Translations under genes and position numbers: made by a program
Notes under the pieces: model-generated
What the model was told of the DNA's origin: nothing
Databases searched by the model: none
Seen by the model: the letters and a program-made list of their open reading frames with translations, nothing else
Assembly (NCBI GenBank): GCA_900095095.1
Contig: FMBT01000296.1
Coordinates: 558,001 to 622,000 of the forward strand
Direction of reading: 5' to 3'
From: Fragilariopsis cylindrus CCMP1102
Taxonomy: Eukaryota; Bacillariophyta; Bacillariophyceae; Bacillariales; Bacillariaceae
Length of the DNA: 64,000 nt
In this document: positions 21,722 through 31,474 of the stretch, piece after piece
Numbering within the stretch: the first letter of the stretch is position 1
How the letters are laid out: every line of letters starts with the position of its first letter

Positions 21722-24700
21722 GTTATGAATTGATTTGTTGCAATAAGGAAGGAATGAAGTCCGTTTCTTCTATCTCTCTCTCTAAATTCTTTTTGTTGCT
21801 ACGTCTTGAACAGTCTAAACTTTAATTCTTGTCAAACTGTTTTGTTATTTTGTATAGTAGACTACTCGCTATACTGTTAATGGCAATCGTTATCGTCGTC
21901 GTACTAATACTAACTTGGGATGCCTCTTTCACTCTATCTATTTTTGATATCGATTGGGATGTGATGTGATGTGCTGTTTTGGGATTTTTTTTACACGGCA
22001 ATTGTTTGTCTTTGTTGTCTCAATCTAAAACAAGTACACGAGTCTGTCTGTTCTATAGAATACGTAGCTAAATGCCCGGTATCTATTTATTCTTTCTATT
22101 GTTATTCTGGAGAGAGTTGAGTCTAGACTAGAGTCGTTTCGTCGTCAGTAGTCGAGTCGCGTAACACCGTCGAATATTTTTAGGATTATTTCGAGAGAAT
22201 TCTCTTGATTTTTCAATCTCTCCTGAATGAATCAATCAGTCCGCAATACTACCAACAATTGATTGATTTAATTCCGTCTGCTTGCCTTTGACATGAAGGT
22301 GATGGGATGGAGTAGAAACAGAAGTTGCTTGTACACAGTACGTACCGTTTGTAGGTACAGCAACAGATAGCTGAAAAAGGGAAGAAGCAACAAAGGAATG
22401 GGCGATGTTGTGATTTTTTTTCCGAAGCAAAAGGAATGCATTTTTTGCTGTTATTGTTGTGAATTTAAAAAAATTACTTACCGTACACTGTCTCTCTCTC
22501 TCTCAAGCGTTAAAATCTTTATTTGCGGTCATTTACGTTTCACGCAAGCCATCCTTTCAGCCATTTTGAATTTAAAGACAGAAACAGTTTCTTTTAAAAG
22601 CATGAAAACAAACAAGAGGTCGAATTTTGAAAAAAGAGGTAATTATATCCACGTATGAAAAAAGGTATGTAATTGTGAACAACGTAAGGTAATCGTATCC
22701 GGAACTTTCCTACAATCATTGTACAATACTTGTACTATGTACCCAAATAAGGAAATTGGACCCCAACTTATTTTTGCGCATTTTTTTCAACTGAATATTA
22801 CTAGTTAACTATACCATTTTGGACCAAAAGACAATGGAAATATGCACATGCATGTATGTTCAATGATAATGACAGAGGTGTCGATCGTATCGTCATAGAA
22901 TGGAGGGAAGGGGGTGCTGACGCGCGAACCAAACCATCATGAACATAATTTATCGGTACGCAATGCAATATAGACGGCACCAGAAAAAATATACGTAAAA
23001 CACTCTGGATGAGATAAATAGTAATGTACTACTGTAGGAGGTGGACTAACAACGAATCTGATGGTCAATTCATAAAGCGGTGTGGAACTGCAATATGACG
23101 GGACATATGCAATACCACTTCGTTCTCTTTCTCCTCGTCGTTCTCGTCGTCGTCATCGTCACAAAGCAACAAAGGCGGGAACCGCGATATACTTAGTAAT
23201 AGTATTGTATGTTACATTCGTTAATACCTTTTTGTACCATAGTACGATAAGAATAGTAATAGTAGTTCCTTAAATGTCGTACTTGACCTTGCTATAGTAC
23301 TATTATTATTATTTTTAGTAGTAGTAGTAGTAGTAGTAGTAGCAGAAGGACTGTGTTGCTGCTGACGTTGGAGTCACCATCAACACAGAAACACCTCTAC
23401 AGTGTAGAGAATGAATCCTCCTCCTTGCTGGCAGTACTTTGTTTCGATTGTATCGGGTGGCATTTTAGTTTCGTTTCGTTTTGTTGCGGGTTGCATGTTA
23501 TTGCTATATCATGCCTGGGCAAATGTTCAGAGTGTGTATACTAGTACAATAATTTAAGGTCCTACTATCAGTACTGTATTACTCTGATACACAGTACAGT
23601 ATAAGTTTATACGATCAGTTTCTATTTTATTATAAAGCGCCTCACAATTTAAGGTCCCACCGTATTCTATTATTTTACTGATACACAAGTCAGTTTTCTA
23701 CGATTAACAACTTTGATATGAGCTCTCGGTTATTATTTCGATCGTTTGATGACTTTATTGGTCATTTTTTCTTCTGACCCAGTTATATTATATATAACTT
23801 TGTTCTTCCTGTTCTGTTAGCAATATAGTATATAGAAGTAGTACAATTTGTAACCTTAGTTAATAATTTTAACAACGTCACTTGCTTTTAAAGAACCGAA
23901 TTAATACTTATCAATAGAAACGTTCACTTCAGTTTGACAGCACCAGGCTAATTAAGAAGAATGGCTGTTCGCATTCAACATGCAGGGGCATACATGTAAG
24001 TATGTTAATTTACTTGTTCGCAATATTCTTAGCAAATACGACTACTTCAGTTGATATATAAAATAAATAACAAATTATTTTTGTATCAACGTACGTGCAT
24101 TTTTATAAATAAGAAAGTGTGATGTATCTGATGTCTGATAGTTTTTCTTCGCTGCTTCATCCGTCTATATATCATGCTTTGTTTGCGTCATTACATATAC
24201 CGTACGGACATACTTTCGATATTATTAAATGATGCGAACCTTGCTTCTTTTTTCATCATCTCTATAGAAACGAAGATTGTATTAAGTAATTTATTGATTG
24301 ATAATTGCTATCTGTGCATTATTTTATTAAAGGAAGTGTGACTACCGGTAGTTTGACACGTTTTACTCGCGTCATCATAATACTTTAAGTATCTTGATAT
24401 AATACTTGAAGTATCTTGATATATTGAATTAACGAAACGGTAGGTCGTCATTCAAGAACAATAATTGTTAAATAATATTGCGACACAATATAATGCTAAT
24501 TCTTACTAAAACCGTATGAAATATTTTGTATCTTCCTTTTACATCCTGAACATTAAAAAAATAATATTCTTTTTATTTAATGTGATCTGTTTGCTATTAC
24601 TTCGTCGTCATTCTGCGAACTGCATCAAAGTTATTCTTGGAAATATTGTTAATCGTAGGTCCGCAGCCTTTTTTACGACCACGACAACACGTATAATACG

Positions 24701-25045
24701 ACAGTATGTGACGTAGTACGCGCTACTATGATAAAACTTCCGCTATCAATATCATGCTAAAATAAATAGGAATCAACAATCTGTCTTTTCTTTCTTTTTC
24801 CACTCGTCGATAGTACCCGTACAGTTACATAGGACATACAGTACACTGGGTCTTCTCTTGCGTCTCATAATCTAAACTTTACTTCTACCGGAAAAAAAAT
24901 ATATTAATGAGACACACCGGTACTGTATACACAGCTAACTTATAGCCACATCAATTCATCGGCTCCTCTCACAAAAACAAACAATTAATTTTACGAACAA
25001 GGCCGACAATAACACCAAAGTAAGTTAAGACAATTTTGACACGAC
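21722..25045. other. Long non-coding spacer
   Basis: About 3.3 kb without a supported gene. It holds a (TAG)n run near 23318-23343, a duplicated CTT(A/G)AAGTATCTTGATATA at about 24383-24422, and a 30-bp segment at 22690-22723 whose inverted copy lies at about 27528-27559. Several short open frames (22398-22658, 23082-23273, 23353-23544, 24516-24716) look random. The last 200 bp form the 5' flank shared with the second coiled-coil gene. Confidence 0.5.
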
Positions 25046-26881
25046 ATGAATCGTTTAACCAGTAATAGCAAAAAAGGAGATTGTGATTACCTTGATAGTA
25101 ACAGTCGTGCTGTTATATCAGATATTGCTATTAATCATACTACTTGTTCGTCGCCTAGTAGTACTTTGAAGATGGATGAAAGTATAAACATGAACAATTT
25201 AGAAAAAAATCATAATACCGGTAAATATAATATCAAAGAAGGCGTATCGGCAAGGGCTACTAGTCCTAGTACTTGTTCGTCGCCTAGTATATATAGTACT
25301 AGTTTGAAGAATAAAACTAGTACGAGATACAGCATGGAACAAAGATTATATATTATGGATCGTACTGATAGTTCACGGGAATTAGAAGTACCGTTGGACG
25401 ATGTTGTCGATGTGGACGATTTGGACGATTTGGATGTAGAAGAAGAAAAAGAAGTAGAAGAATTAGTAGAAGTAGTAGAAGCAGAAGTAAAAATGGAAGA
25501 AGAAGTAGGAGTAGAAATGGATGGAGAAGAAAAAAAAGAAGAAGAAGCAGAAGCAGAAGCAGAAGCAGGTAATAATAACAATGATATAAGCAATGTTGAC
25601 CACCCCCAATCTTCAAGTAGTTCCAGTAATAATGCATCACTTATAATTGAAAATAAAGAATTAAAGATTGAACGTGCTGAAAATAAACGTCGAATTGAAC
25701 AATTAGAAGAACAAAATGAAGATCTGTTATTAGAATTAGCATCTATTAAAATGTCTATGTCGACATCCACAATGAATATGTCAATATCAACCTGTGGTAA
25801 TGCCTCAATGAATATGTCAAATTCAACAGCATTTACTGGTGGTAGTCCTGGTACTGGTCGTTTAGTTACTAATCGTGGTAATAGGAGTGCTCGTACTGGT
25901 GTAGCTCGCGGCATATCTGATTTGTCATGTCCTACATTCGCTGCTGATGCTGGTGATAATAGCATTGATTTGAGTAGTAGTAATAATGGAAGAGGTAAAC
26001 TACATGCGGAAGGTAGTATTGGTGGTGGGTTTTCGGGTGCTGGTAGACATAGTAGAAGGGCGACTATTGGTGGTGCGTCAATTAATGATACCACCAGTAG
26101 AGCTAGAGTAGACAATAAAGAGAAAGACTTATCTGTGACAAACAAAACAAAACCAAGAAGAAGAATATCATCATCAGGTAATCGCAGTGTTAGTATGCAT
26201 AATGGCGGACGAAGACATAGTAATAGTAGTACTGACGATAGTGACGATAGTGGTGCTGAATTTGGTGGTGATGGTGGTGGGACTACTAGTACAAGAAGTA
26301 AACTACGTAGTGGTAGTGGCAGTGGTAGTGGTACACGTCCAGCAATAACACGTACATTTTCACGGCGTGTTAATAGAAGAGCGAGTGCATGTAGTGATAT
26401 TTTAAGGCATAATAATCAAGATGATGGTGATGGTGGTGGTGATAATGCTATGCCAAGATTAAAACGTACATTTTCACGACGTGTTATTAGAAGGCTGAGT
26501 GTTGATAATTACGATAATGATAATAACAATAATAATGATAACAATATTCAAGATGATACAGGAACATCTTACGATATCAGAAGAAACAGATCCCTATCAG
26601 ATGTAGAAACACTACTCTCAAGTTGTAGTACTACTACTACTAATACTACTACTATTGATAGTAATAGTGCTAATAGTACTTTTCGAAATAATAGATCCGC
26701 TACAAGAACAACAAGGAAAGAATCACAATCATCTGTTCGTACTAGAAGATCCTCTAAAAACTTACTTGGAAGTTCTAGTATGCATCGTGATGGTTCTATA
26801 CATTGTCCTGATGATGGTGATTGTGCTCGTAGAATATCAGCATCGTCAAAAGATTTATTAAGGATGTTCAATGAGCAATGA
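25046..26881 (+). CDS. Coiled-coil, RRxS-motif protein, tandem copy 1
   Basis: Single exon, 611 residues; family not recognised. In order: a Ser/Asn-rich start (NSRAVISDIAINHTT); MDRTDSSRELEVPL; a very acidic tract of Glu/Val/Ala (about 110-176); a canonical heptad coiled coil (about 210-238, KRRIEQLEEQNEDLLLELAS); a low-complexity Gly/Ser/Arg region; two copies of RTFSRRVxRRxS (about 433 and 475), which look like basophilic kinase sites; RSLSDVETLLSS; and a conserved C-terminus (HCPDDGDC, then RRISASSKDLLRMFNE). No membrane segment is seen. It is a clear paralog of the gene at 28342, with homology extending into both flanks. An intact frame with conserved segments separated by diverged low-complexity supports real coding. 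The role is unknown; scaffold or signalling is a guess. Confidence 0.75.
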   Translation: MNRLTSNSKKGDCDYLDSNSRAVISDIAINHTTCSSPSSTLKMDESINMNNLEKNHNTGKYNIKEGVSARATSPSTCSSPSIYSTSLKNKTSTRYSMEQRLYIMDRTDSSRELEVPLDDVVDVDDLDDLDVEEEKEVEELVEVVEAEVKMEEEVGVEMDGEEKKEEEAEAEAEAGNNNNDISNVDHPQSSSSSSNNASLIIENKELKIERAENKRRIEQLEEQNEDLLLELASIKMSMSTSTMNMSISTCGNASMNMSNSTAFTGGSPGTGRLVTNRGNRSARTGVARGISDLSCPTFAADAGDNSIDLSSSNNGRGKLHAEGSIGGGFSGAGRHSRRATIGGASINDTTSRARVDNKEKDLSVTNKTKPRRRISSSGNRSVSMHNGGRRHSNSSTDDSDDSGAEFGGDGGGTTSTRSKLRSGSGSGSGTRPAITRTFSRRVNRRASACSDILRHNNQDDGDGGGDNAMPRLKRTFSRRVIRRLSVDNYDNDNNNNNDNNIQDDTGTSYDIRRNRSLSDVETLLSSCSTTTTNTTTIDSNSANSTFRNNRSATRTTRKESQSSVRTRRSSKNLLGSSSMHRDGSIHCPDDGDCARRISASSKDLLRMFNEQ

Positions 26882-26884
26882 ATG

Positions 26885-26913
26885 ACGACCTGGCATGCCT
26901 GGTGGGCGGTCGT
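26885..26913 (+). promoter_or_regulatory. Conserved 3'-UTR hairpin, copy 1
   Basis: It starts three bases after the stop codon. ACGACC (26885-26890) pairs with GGTCGT (26908-26913); inside, GCC and GGC can pair around TGGTG, leaving a TGGCAT bulge. The same sequence follows the paralog at 30159-30187 without a single change, although surrounding 3'-UTR sequence has diverged. It is likely an RNA structure acting in the mRNA. Confidence 0.55.
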
Positions 26914-27186
26914 AACTAGGGTCGGACCTAATTTATAATTATTAAATAAATACTCACGCAATCAATATGCTATGCTATAGGCAAATTTAATAATTATAGA
27001 ACTAAGTAACATAAATAGATAATGTTGTGATCTTATATATGCATGATTTTTATTATAGTCGTACATGACATGTTGTATACACACTGTCATTCTTCACGAT
27101 AAAGAAACAGTTACGATGATGATCCGAACGATGATTGATTCACCAGATGATATTCTACTCCATAAGTTGGTATTTTGAGTCTTAAA

Positions 27187-27262
27187 CAGAACTGGAACTG
27201 CAACTGGAACTGGTCTGGGACTGGAACTACAACTACAACTGGGACTGGGACTGGAACTGGAA
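27187..27262. repeat. Hexamer minisatellite (GGAACT/ACAACT/GGGACT)
   Basis: A run of variant six-base units, mostly GGAACT with ACAACT, GCAACT and GGGACT, lies in the 3' flank of copy 1. Shorter runs of the same hexamers appear at the matching place in the other flank copies (about 27709-27728 and 30377-30410), so it belongs to the duplicated unit. A separate AAG trinucleotide run follows at about 27331-27400. Confidence 0.75.
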
Positions 27263-27331
27263 CATATAGTACGATTGCCTATAAACACATACATAGAGTT
27301 TGCAGGAACTATTATTTTTAGATAGCAACGA

Positions 27332-27362
<31 letters not shown>

Positions 27363-27565
27363 AAGAAGAAAGAGAAGAAGAAGAAGAAAGAGAAGAAAGA
27401 GTGGCAATTTACTATTCGTTGATAATTTATTTAGTACAATTGCCAATCACACATACATAAAGTTCAAATACATCTAAAGTTCGCAGAACTTTTAACACAA
27501 GAATCCATAGCAGTACAGTACTACCGTACAATTGTAGGAAAGTTCCGGATACAATTACATACCCT

Positions 27566-27840
27566 CCCGCAATCAATGCAATATGCTACTGTATTTTGAA
27601 TGGTTTTTATTATAGTCCTATATGACATGTTGTATACTGTACACACACTTCTTCACGATAAAGAAACAGTGTACGATGATGATCCGATTTTGCGCCTTGA
27701 AACAGAGCTGGAACTACAACTAAAACTACTAGTGGGTACAGCACAGCAGTGAACGTAAATAACTTATTTTTGACAATCAAACCATTTCGTGGCAATTTAT
27801 TCGTTGATAATTATTTATTTAATAATTGCCTATCACACAA
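27566..27840. repeat. Orphan 3'-flank copy of the duplicated unit (no gene)
   Basis: CGCAATCAATGCAATATGCT followed by GGTTTTTATTATAGTCC, a CTTCTTCACGATAAAG block, an ACGATGATGATCCGA block and CAAACCATTTCGTGGCAATT matches the region downstream of copy 2 (about 30230-30550) and, partly, that of copy 1 (27030-27130). Another partial copy lies at about 30740-30880. No coding sequence accompanies this one. It is best read as the remains of a third gene unit, or of a partial duplication between the two surviving genes. Confidence 0.65.
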
Positions 27841-28341
27841 ATAAATAATAATAATGATACAAAAATCTATTTTTAAATACTTCCGAAAAGCTTCCTGGCA
27901 ATTTAATCGTCGATAATTTAACACAATCGCTTATAAACTTATAAATAATAATGATAATAATAACGTATTCATCATCGGTTGTATCGGCATGCAATAAGCA
28001 CGAGATAGGCCTAAAGTCAAGTGTGTATGAAATAGATAAATAGATAAATAAAGAGAACTTAACAGGCCTTCATTTTAAAACATTTATTTATGGTATACAC
28101 GTACGTAGAGTTCGCAGAACTTTTCACACAGCCAAGAATTCATAGTGGGTCTCTTCGTCTCATAATCTACACTTTGCTTCTGCCGGAAAATAGAAATATG
28201 TGAATACTGAGACACACCGTTACACAGCTAACTTAACCTCGCATCAGTCATCGCTCCTCTCACAAAGCAAATAATTAGTTTTACGAACAAGACAGGAAGA
28301 GCACCAAAGTAAGTTAAGACAATTCTGACACACAATCTCAA

Positions 28342-30126
28342 ATGAATCATAATATCAACATCAAAGAAGGAGACTGTGATTACGATAGTAATTCCGATAG
28401 TAATAGTCGTGCCGTTATATCAGATATTGCAATTAATCATACTACCGGTACTAGTTCGTCGCCAAGTACTTTATATAGTGTTATGAAGATGGATATTAAC
28501 ACGAACAATTTAGAAATCAAAGAAGGATTATGTAATGACGGTAATAGTAGTATGAAAAGTCGTTCCATATCGGGTAGTTCCGTATCCGATGTTGCTTGTA
28601 GTCCTAGTACTTGTTCGTCTTTGAAAAATATTGAAACTAGTACTAGTAGGAAAAACAGCATGAAAGAAAGCTTACAGATTATGGATCGTATTGATAGTTC
28701 AAGGGAATTAGTAGTACCGCTGTTGCTGGACGATGTTGCCGACGTGGACGCAGAAGAAGTAGGAGCAAAAGCAAAAGCAGAAGCAGAAGTAGAAGCAGAA
28801 GCAGAAGCAGAAGCAGAAGCAGAAGCAGAAGCAGAAGTAGAAGTAGAAGCAGAAGCAGAGGTAGAGGTAGAAGTAGAAGTAGAAGTAGAAATGGATGAAG
28901 AAGAAGAAGAAAAAGAAGAAGAAGCAGAAGCCTGCGACTATATGGAGACCAGAACAGAACAGAACTCTCAATCTTCAAGTAATTCAAAAACTAATGCGGA
29001 TGCAGCAGATGCATCAAATAATACTAGAACAACAACCACAACCAAAGCACAACAACTACTGATGATTGAAAATGAAGGATTAAGAATTGAATGTGCTGAA
29101 GATAAACGTAAAATTGAACAATTAGAAGAACAAAATGAAGATTTATTATTAGAATTAGCATCCATTAAAATGTCAGCATTTACTGTTGGTAGTCCTACTA
29201 CTACTCGTGTAGCTACTACTAATCGGGGTAATCGGAGTGCTACTGGTGCTGCTGATGACACTGATTTGAGTAGTACTAATAGAAGAGGTAAACCACAAAG
29301 GCAGAATAGTATTGGTGGTGAATTTTCACGTGCTGATGGTAGACATACTAGCACAAGAAGGGCGACTGTTGGTGGTGCGTCAAATAATGATACCAGTAGA
29401 GCTAGAGTAGACAATAAAGACAAGGACTTATCCGTGATGAAGAAAATAAAACCAAGAAGAAGAATATCACAACTCAGATGTGTTAGTATGCATAATGGAC
29501 ATGGACGAAGACATAGTAATTGTAGTACTGACGATAGTGACCCTAGTAGTGATGAATTTGGTGGTGATGATGGTGGTGGTGGTACTAGTACTACAAGAAG
29601 TATACTACGAAGTCGTAGTGGTAGTGGTACACGTCCAGCATTAACACGTACATTTTCACGACGTGTGGATAGAAGAGCGAGTGCATGTAGTGGTGGTGAT
29701 ATGGTAAGACATCATAATCAAGATAATGACAATGACAACAATTATGGTAATACTAATCAAGATGATGGTATGCCAAGATTAAAACGTACATTTTCACGAC
29801 GTGTTGTAAGAAATAAATCCCTATCAGATGTAGAAACACTACTCTCGAGTAGTAGTACTAATATGAATATTGATGGTAATATTGATGGTAATAGTGCAAA
29901 TAGTACTTTTAATAATAATAGATCTGCTACAAGAACAACGAGGAGAGAATCACAACAATCATCTGTTCGTACTAATAGAAGAAGATCATCTAGAAACTTA
30001 CTTGGAAGTTCTAGTATGCATGGTCCTATAAGTGGTGATTCTATACATTGTCCTGATGATGGTGATTGTACTCGTCGAATATCAGCATCATCAAAAGACT
30101 TATTAAGGATGTTCAATGAAGAATGA
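28342..30126 (+). CDS. Coiled-coil, RRxS-motif protein, tandem copy 2
   Basis: Single exon, 594 residues, paralogous along its whole length to the gene at 25046. It shares the NSRAVISDIAINHTT start, MDRIDSSRELVVPL, the acidic tract, the coiled coil (KRKIEQLEEQNEDLLLELAS), two RTFSRRV motifs, RNKSLSDVETLLSS and the C-terminus HCPDDGDC...RRISASSKDLLRMFNEE. Differences: the acidic tract is an expanded (GAAGCA/GAAGTA)n repeat giving alternating Glu-Ala/Glu-Val (about 140-190), and the second RTFSRRV motif runs straight into RNKSLSDVE, missing an Asn/Asp-rich linker of about 30 residues present in copy 1. The 5' leaders of both copies contain the same CACCAAAGTAAGTTAAGACA string just before the ATG; its GTAAGT resembles a splice donor but no spliced model is needed. 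Function unknown. Confidence 0.75.
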   Translation: MNHNINIKEGDCDYDSNSDSNSRAVISDIAINHTTGTSSSPSTLYSVMKMDINTNNLEIKEGLCNDGNSSMKSRSISGSSVSDVACSPSTCSSLKNIETSTSRKNSMKESLQIMDRIDSSRELVVPLLLDDVADVDAEEVGAKAKAEAEVEAEAEAEAEAEAEAEVEVEAEAEVEVEVEVEVEMDEEEEEKEEEAEACDYMETRTEQNSQSSSNSKTNADAADASNNTRTTTTTKAQQLLMIENEGLRIECAEDKRKIEQLEEQNEDLLLELASIKMSAFTVGSPTTTRVATTNRGNRSATGAADDTDLSSTNRRGKPQRQNSIGGEFSRADGRHTSTRRATVGGASNNDTSRARVDNKDKDLSVMKKIKPRRRISQLRCVSMHNGHGRRHSNCSTDDSDPSSDEFGGDDGGGGTSTTRSILRSRSGSGTRPALTRTFSRRVDRRASACSGGDMVRHHNQDNDNDNNYGNTNQDDGMPRLKRTFSRRVVRNKSLSDVETLLSSSSTNMNIDGNIDGNSANSTFNNNRSATRTTRRESQQSSVRTNRRRSSRNLLGSSSMHGPISGDSIHCPDDGDCTRRISASSKDLLRMFNEE

Positions 30127-30158
30127 ATAAAACACATAATGAAATGAAATGAACAATG

Positions 30159-30187
30159 ACGACCTGGCATGCCTGGTGGGCGGTCGT
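30159..30187 (+). promoter_or_regulatory. Conserved 3'-UTR hairpin, copy 2
   Basis: Identical to the element after copy 1: stem ACGACC (30159-30164) with GGTCGT (30182-30187) and an inner GCC/GGC pairing. Here it stands 32 bases after the stop rather than three, so its sequence has been kept while its position moved. A further CTAGGGTCG(G/T)ACCTAAT block follows in both. Confidence 0.55.
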
Positions 30188-31474
30188 AATAACTAGGGTC
30201 GTACCTAATATAAGTAATTAATAATACTCACGCAATCAATCAATACTGTATGCTATGTTGAATGGTTTTTATTATAGTCCTACATATGACATGTTGAGTA
30301 TACACACTTCTTCACGATAAAAGAAACAGTGTACGATGATGATCGATGATGCTCCGATTTTTTGCGTCTTCAACAGGACTGGAACTGGAACCTACAGCTG
30401 GAACTACAACTACTAGTGGGTACAGTAGAGTAGTTAGTGTTCCCTACTATCCTAATAGGAACGTGAAATCAACTTAATGTTGACATAATCAAACCCCCTT
30501 TCGTGGCAATTAATGATTCGTTGATAATTTATTTAGTACGATTGGCAATCACACATACATAGAGTTCTAGAACTGGAACTGGAACTTAATGATACATTTA
30601 AGTATTGACTCGTTCTCCTGCCGAAAAGCCCATCTTTTGTTACTACAATTAATTGATAAATTGTACAAACGACGGCGCTTTTATAATATTCTCCTGGAGA
30701 ATATAGAGAAGAAAGAACGATGCATGCGGGTACAGTACAATAGTTAGTGTTCGTGTTCCCCATGAACGTAAATCAACTTATTTTTTGACAATCAAACCAT
30801 TTCGTGGCAATTTATTCGTTTGGGGATACCTAGAAACACATACATAGAGTTCACATACATAGAGTTAAAACACAGGAATCCATTCATAGTGAATTTATTT
30901 GTGCGACGAATTATACGCGACGCGCGGATCGTGACGCACCCCGTATAGATTATTACCCCTGGCATGCATGCATTAGACAGTAATAAAAATAATACAGTAG
31001 CACAGCTGCATGTAACAGTAACTGCTTCCCCCGTTCAACGCTAACTTCAAATAATGCGCTATCGTTTGAAAATTTTCCACGTACTGTAATTAAAATTTTC
31101 AACGAAGAAATTTGCAAGGAGGATGAGGGAAACTTGTGACTTTAACCCTCTATTTTGTGAGTAGATCTTAATATTTTAAGGTTTTAGCGTCCTTTTACAA
31201 ACGCTAAATTTTCAAAAAGCAAACTACATCAGCCAACAACACACTGCAGCCAACGAGCACGTATTGTACATCAATCATTCATCATTCATCCTCAGACACC
31301 AGACTACTACGTACAGTACGCAATACTGTACAGTACATAATTGCACAGCACTGCAGCACTTACAGTAGATACGAAGAGCGACCAACTGCTTGCAGTTAGT
31401 TGTTACGTTACAGTACATTTAAAGACGATTTGTAATACAATAATACAATAAATAAAGAAATACGCCCGCACAAT
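30188..31474. other. Spacer with further flank copies, then DBR1 promoter
   Basis: The first 700 bp are the 3' flank of copy 2 plus a second, partial flank copy (about 30740-30880). A TTTTAGCGT / AACGCTAAA inverted repeat with a 10-base loop lies at about 31182-31212. The rest reads as the leader region of the debranching-enzyme gene. No gene seen. Confidence 0.45.

Noticed and set aside
25210-26145. 311-codon minus-strand frame
   Set aside because: It is antisense to the coiled-coil gene; its Leu/Ser-rich composition is the mirror of GAA/AGT-rich codons. The sense frame has conserved islands shared with a paralog.
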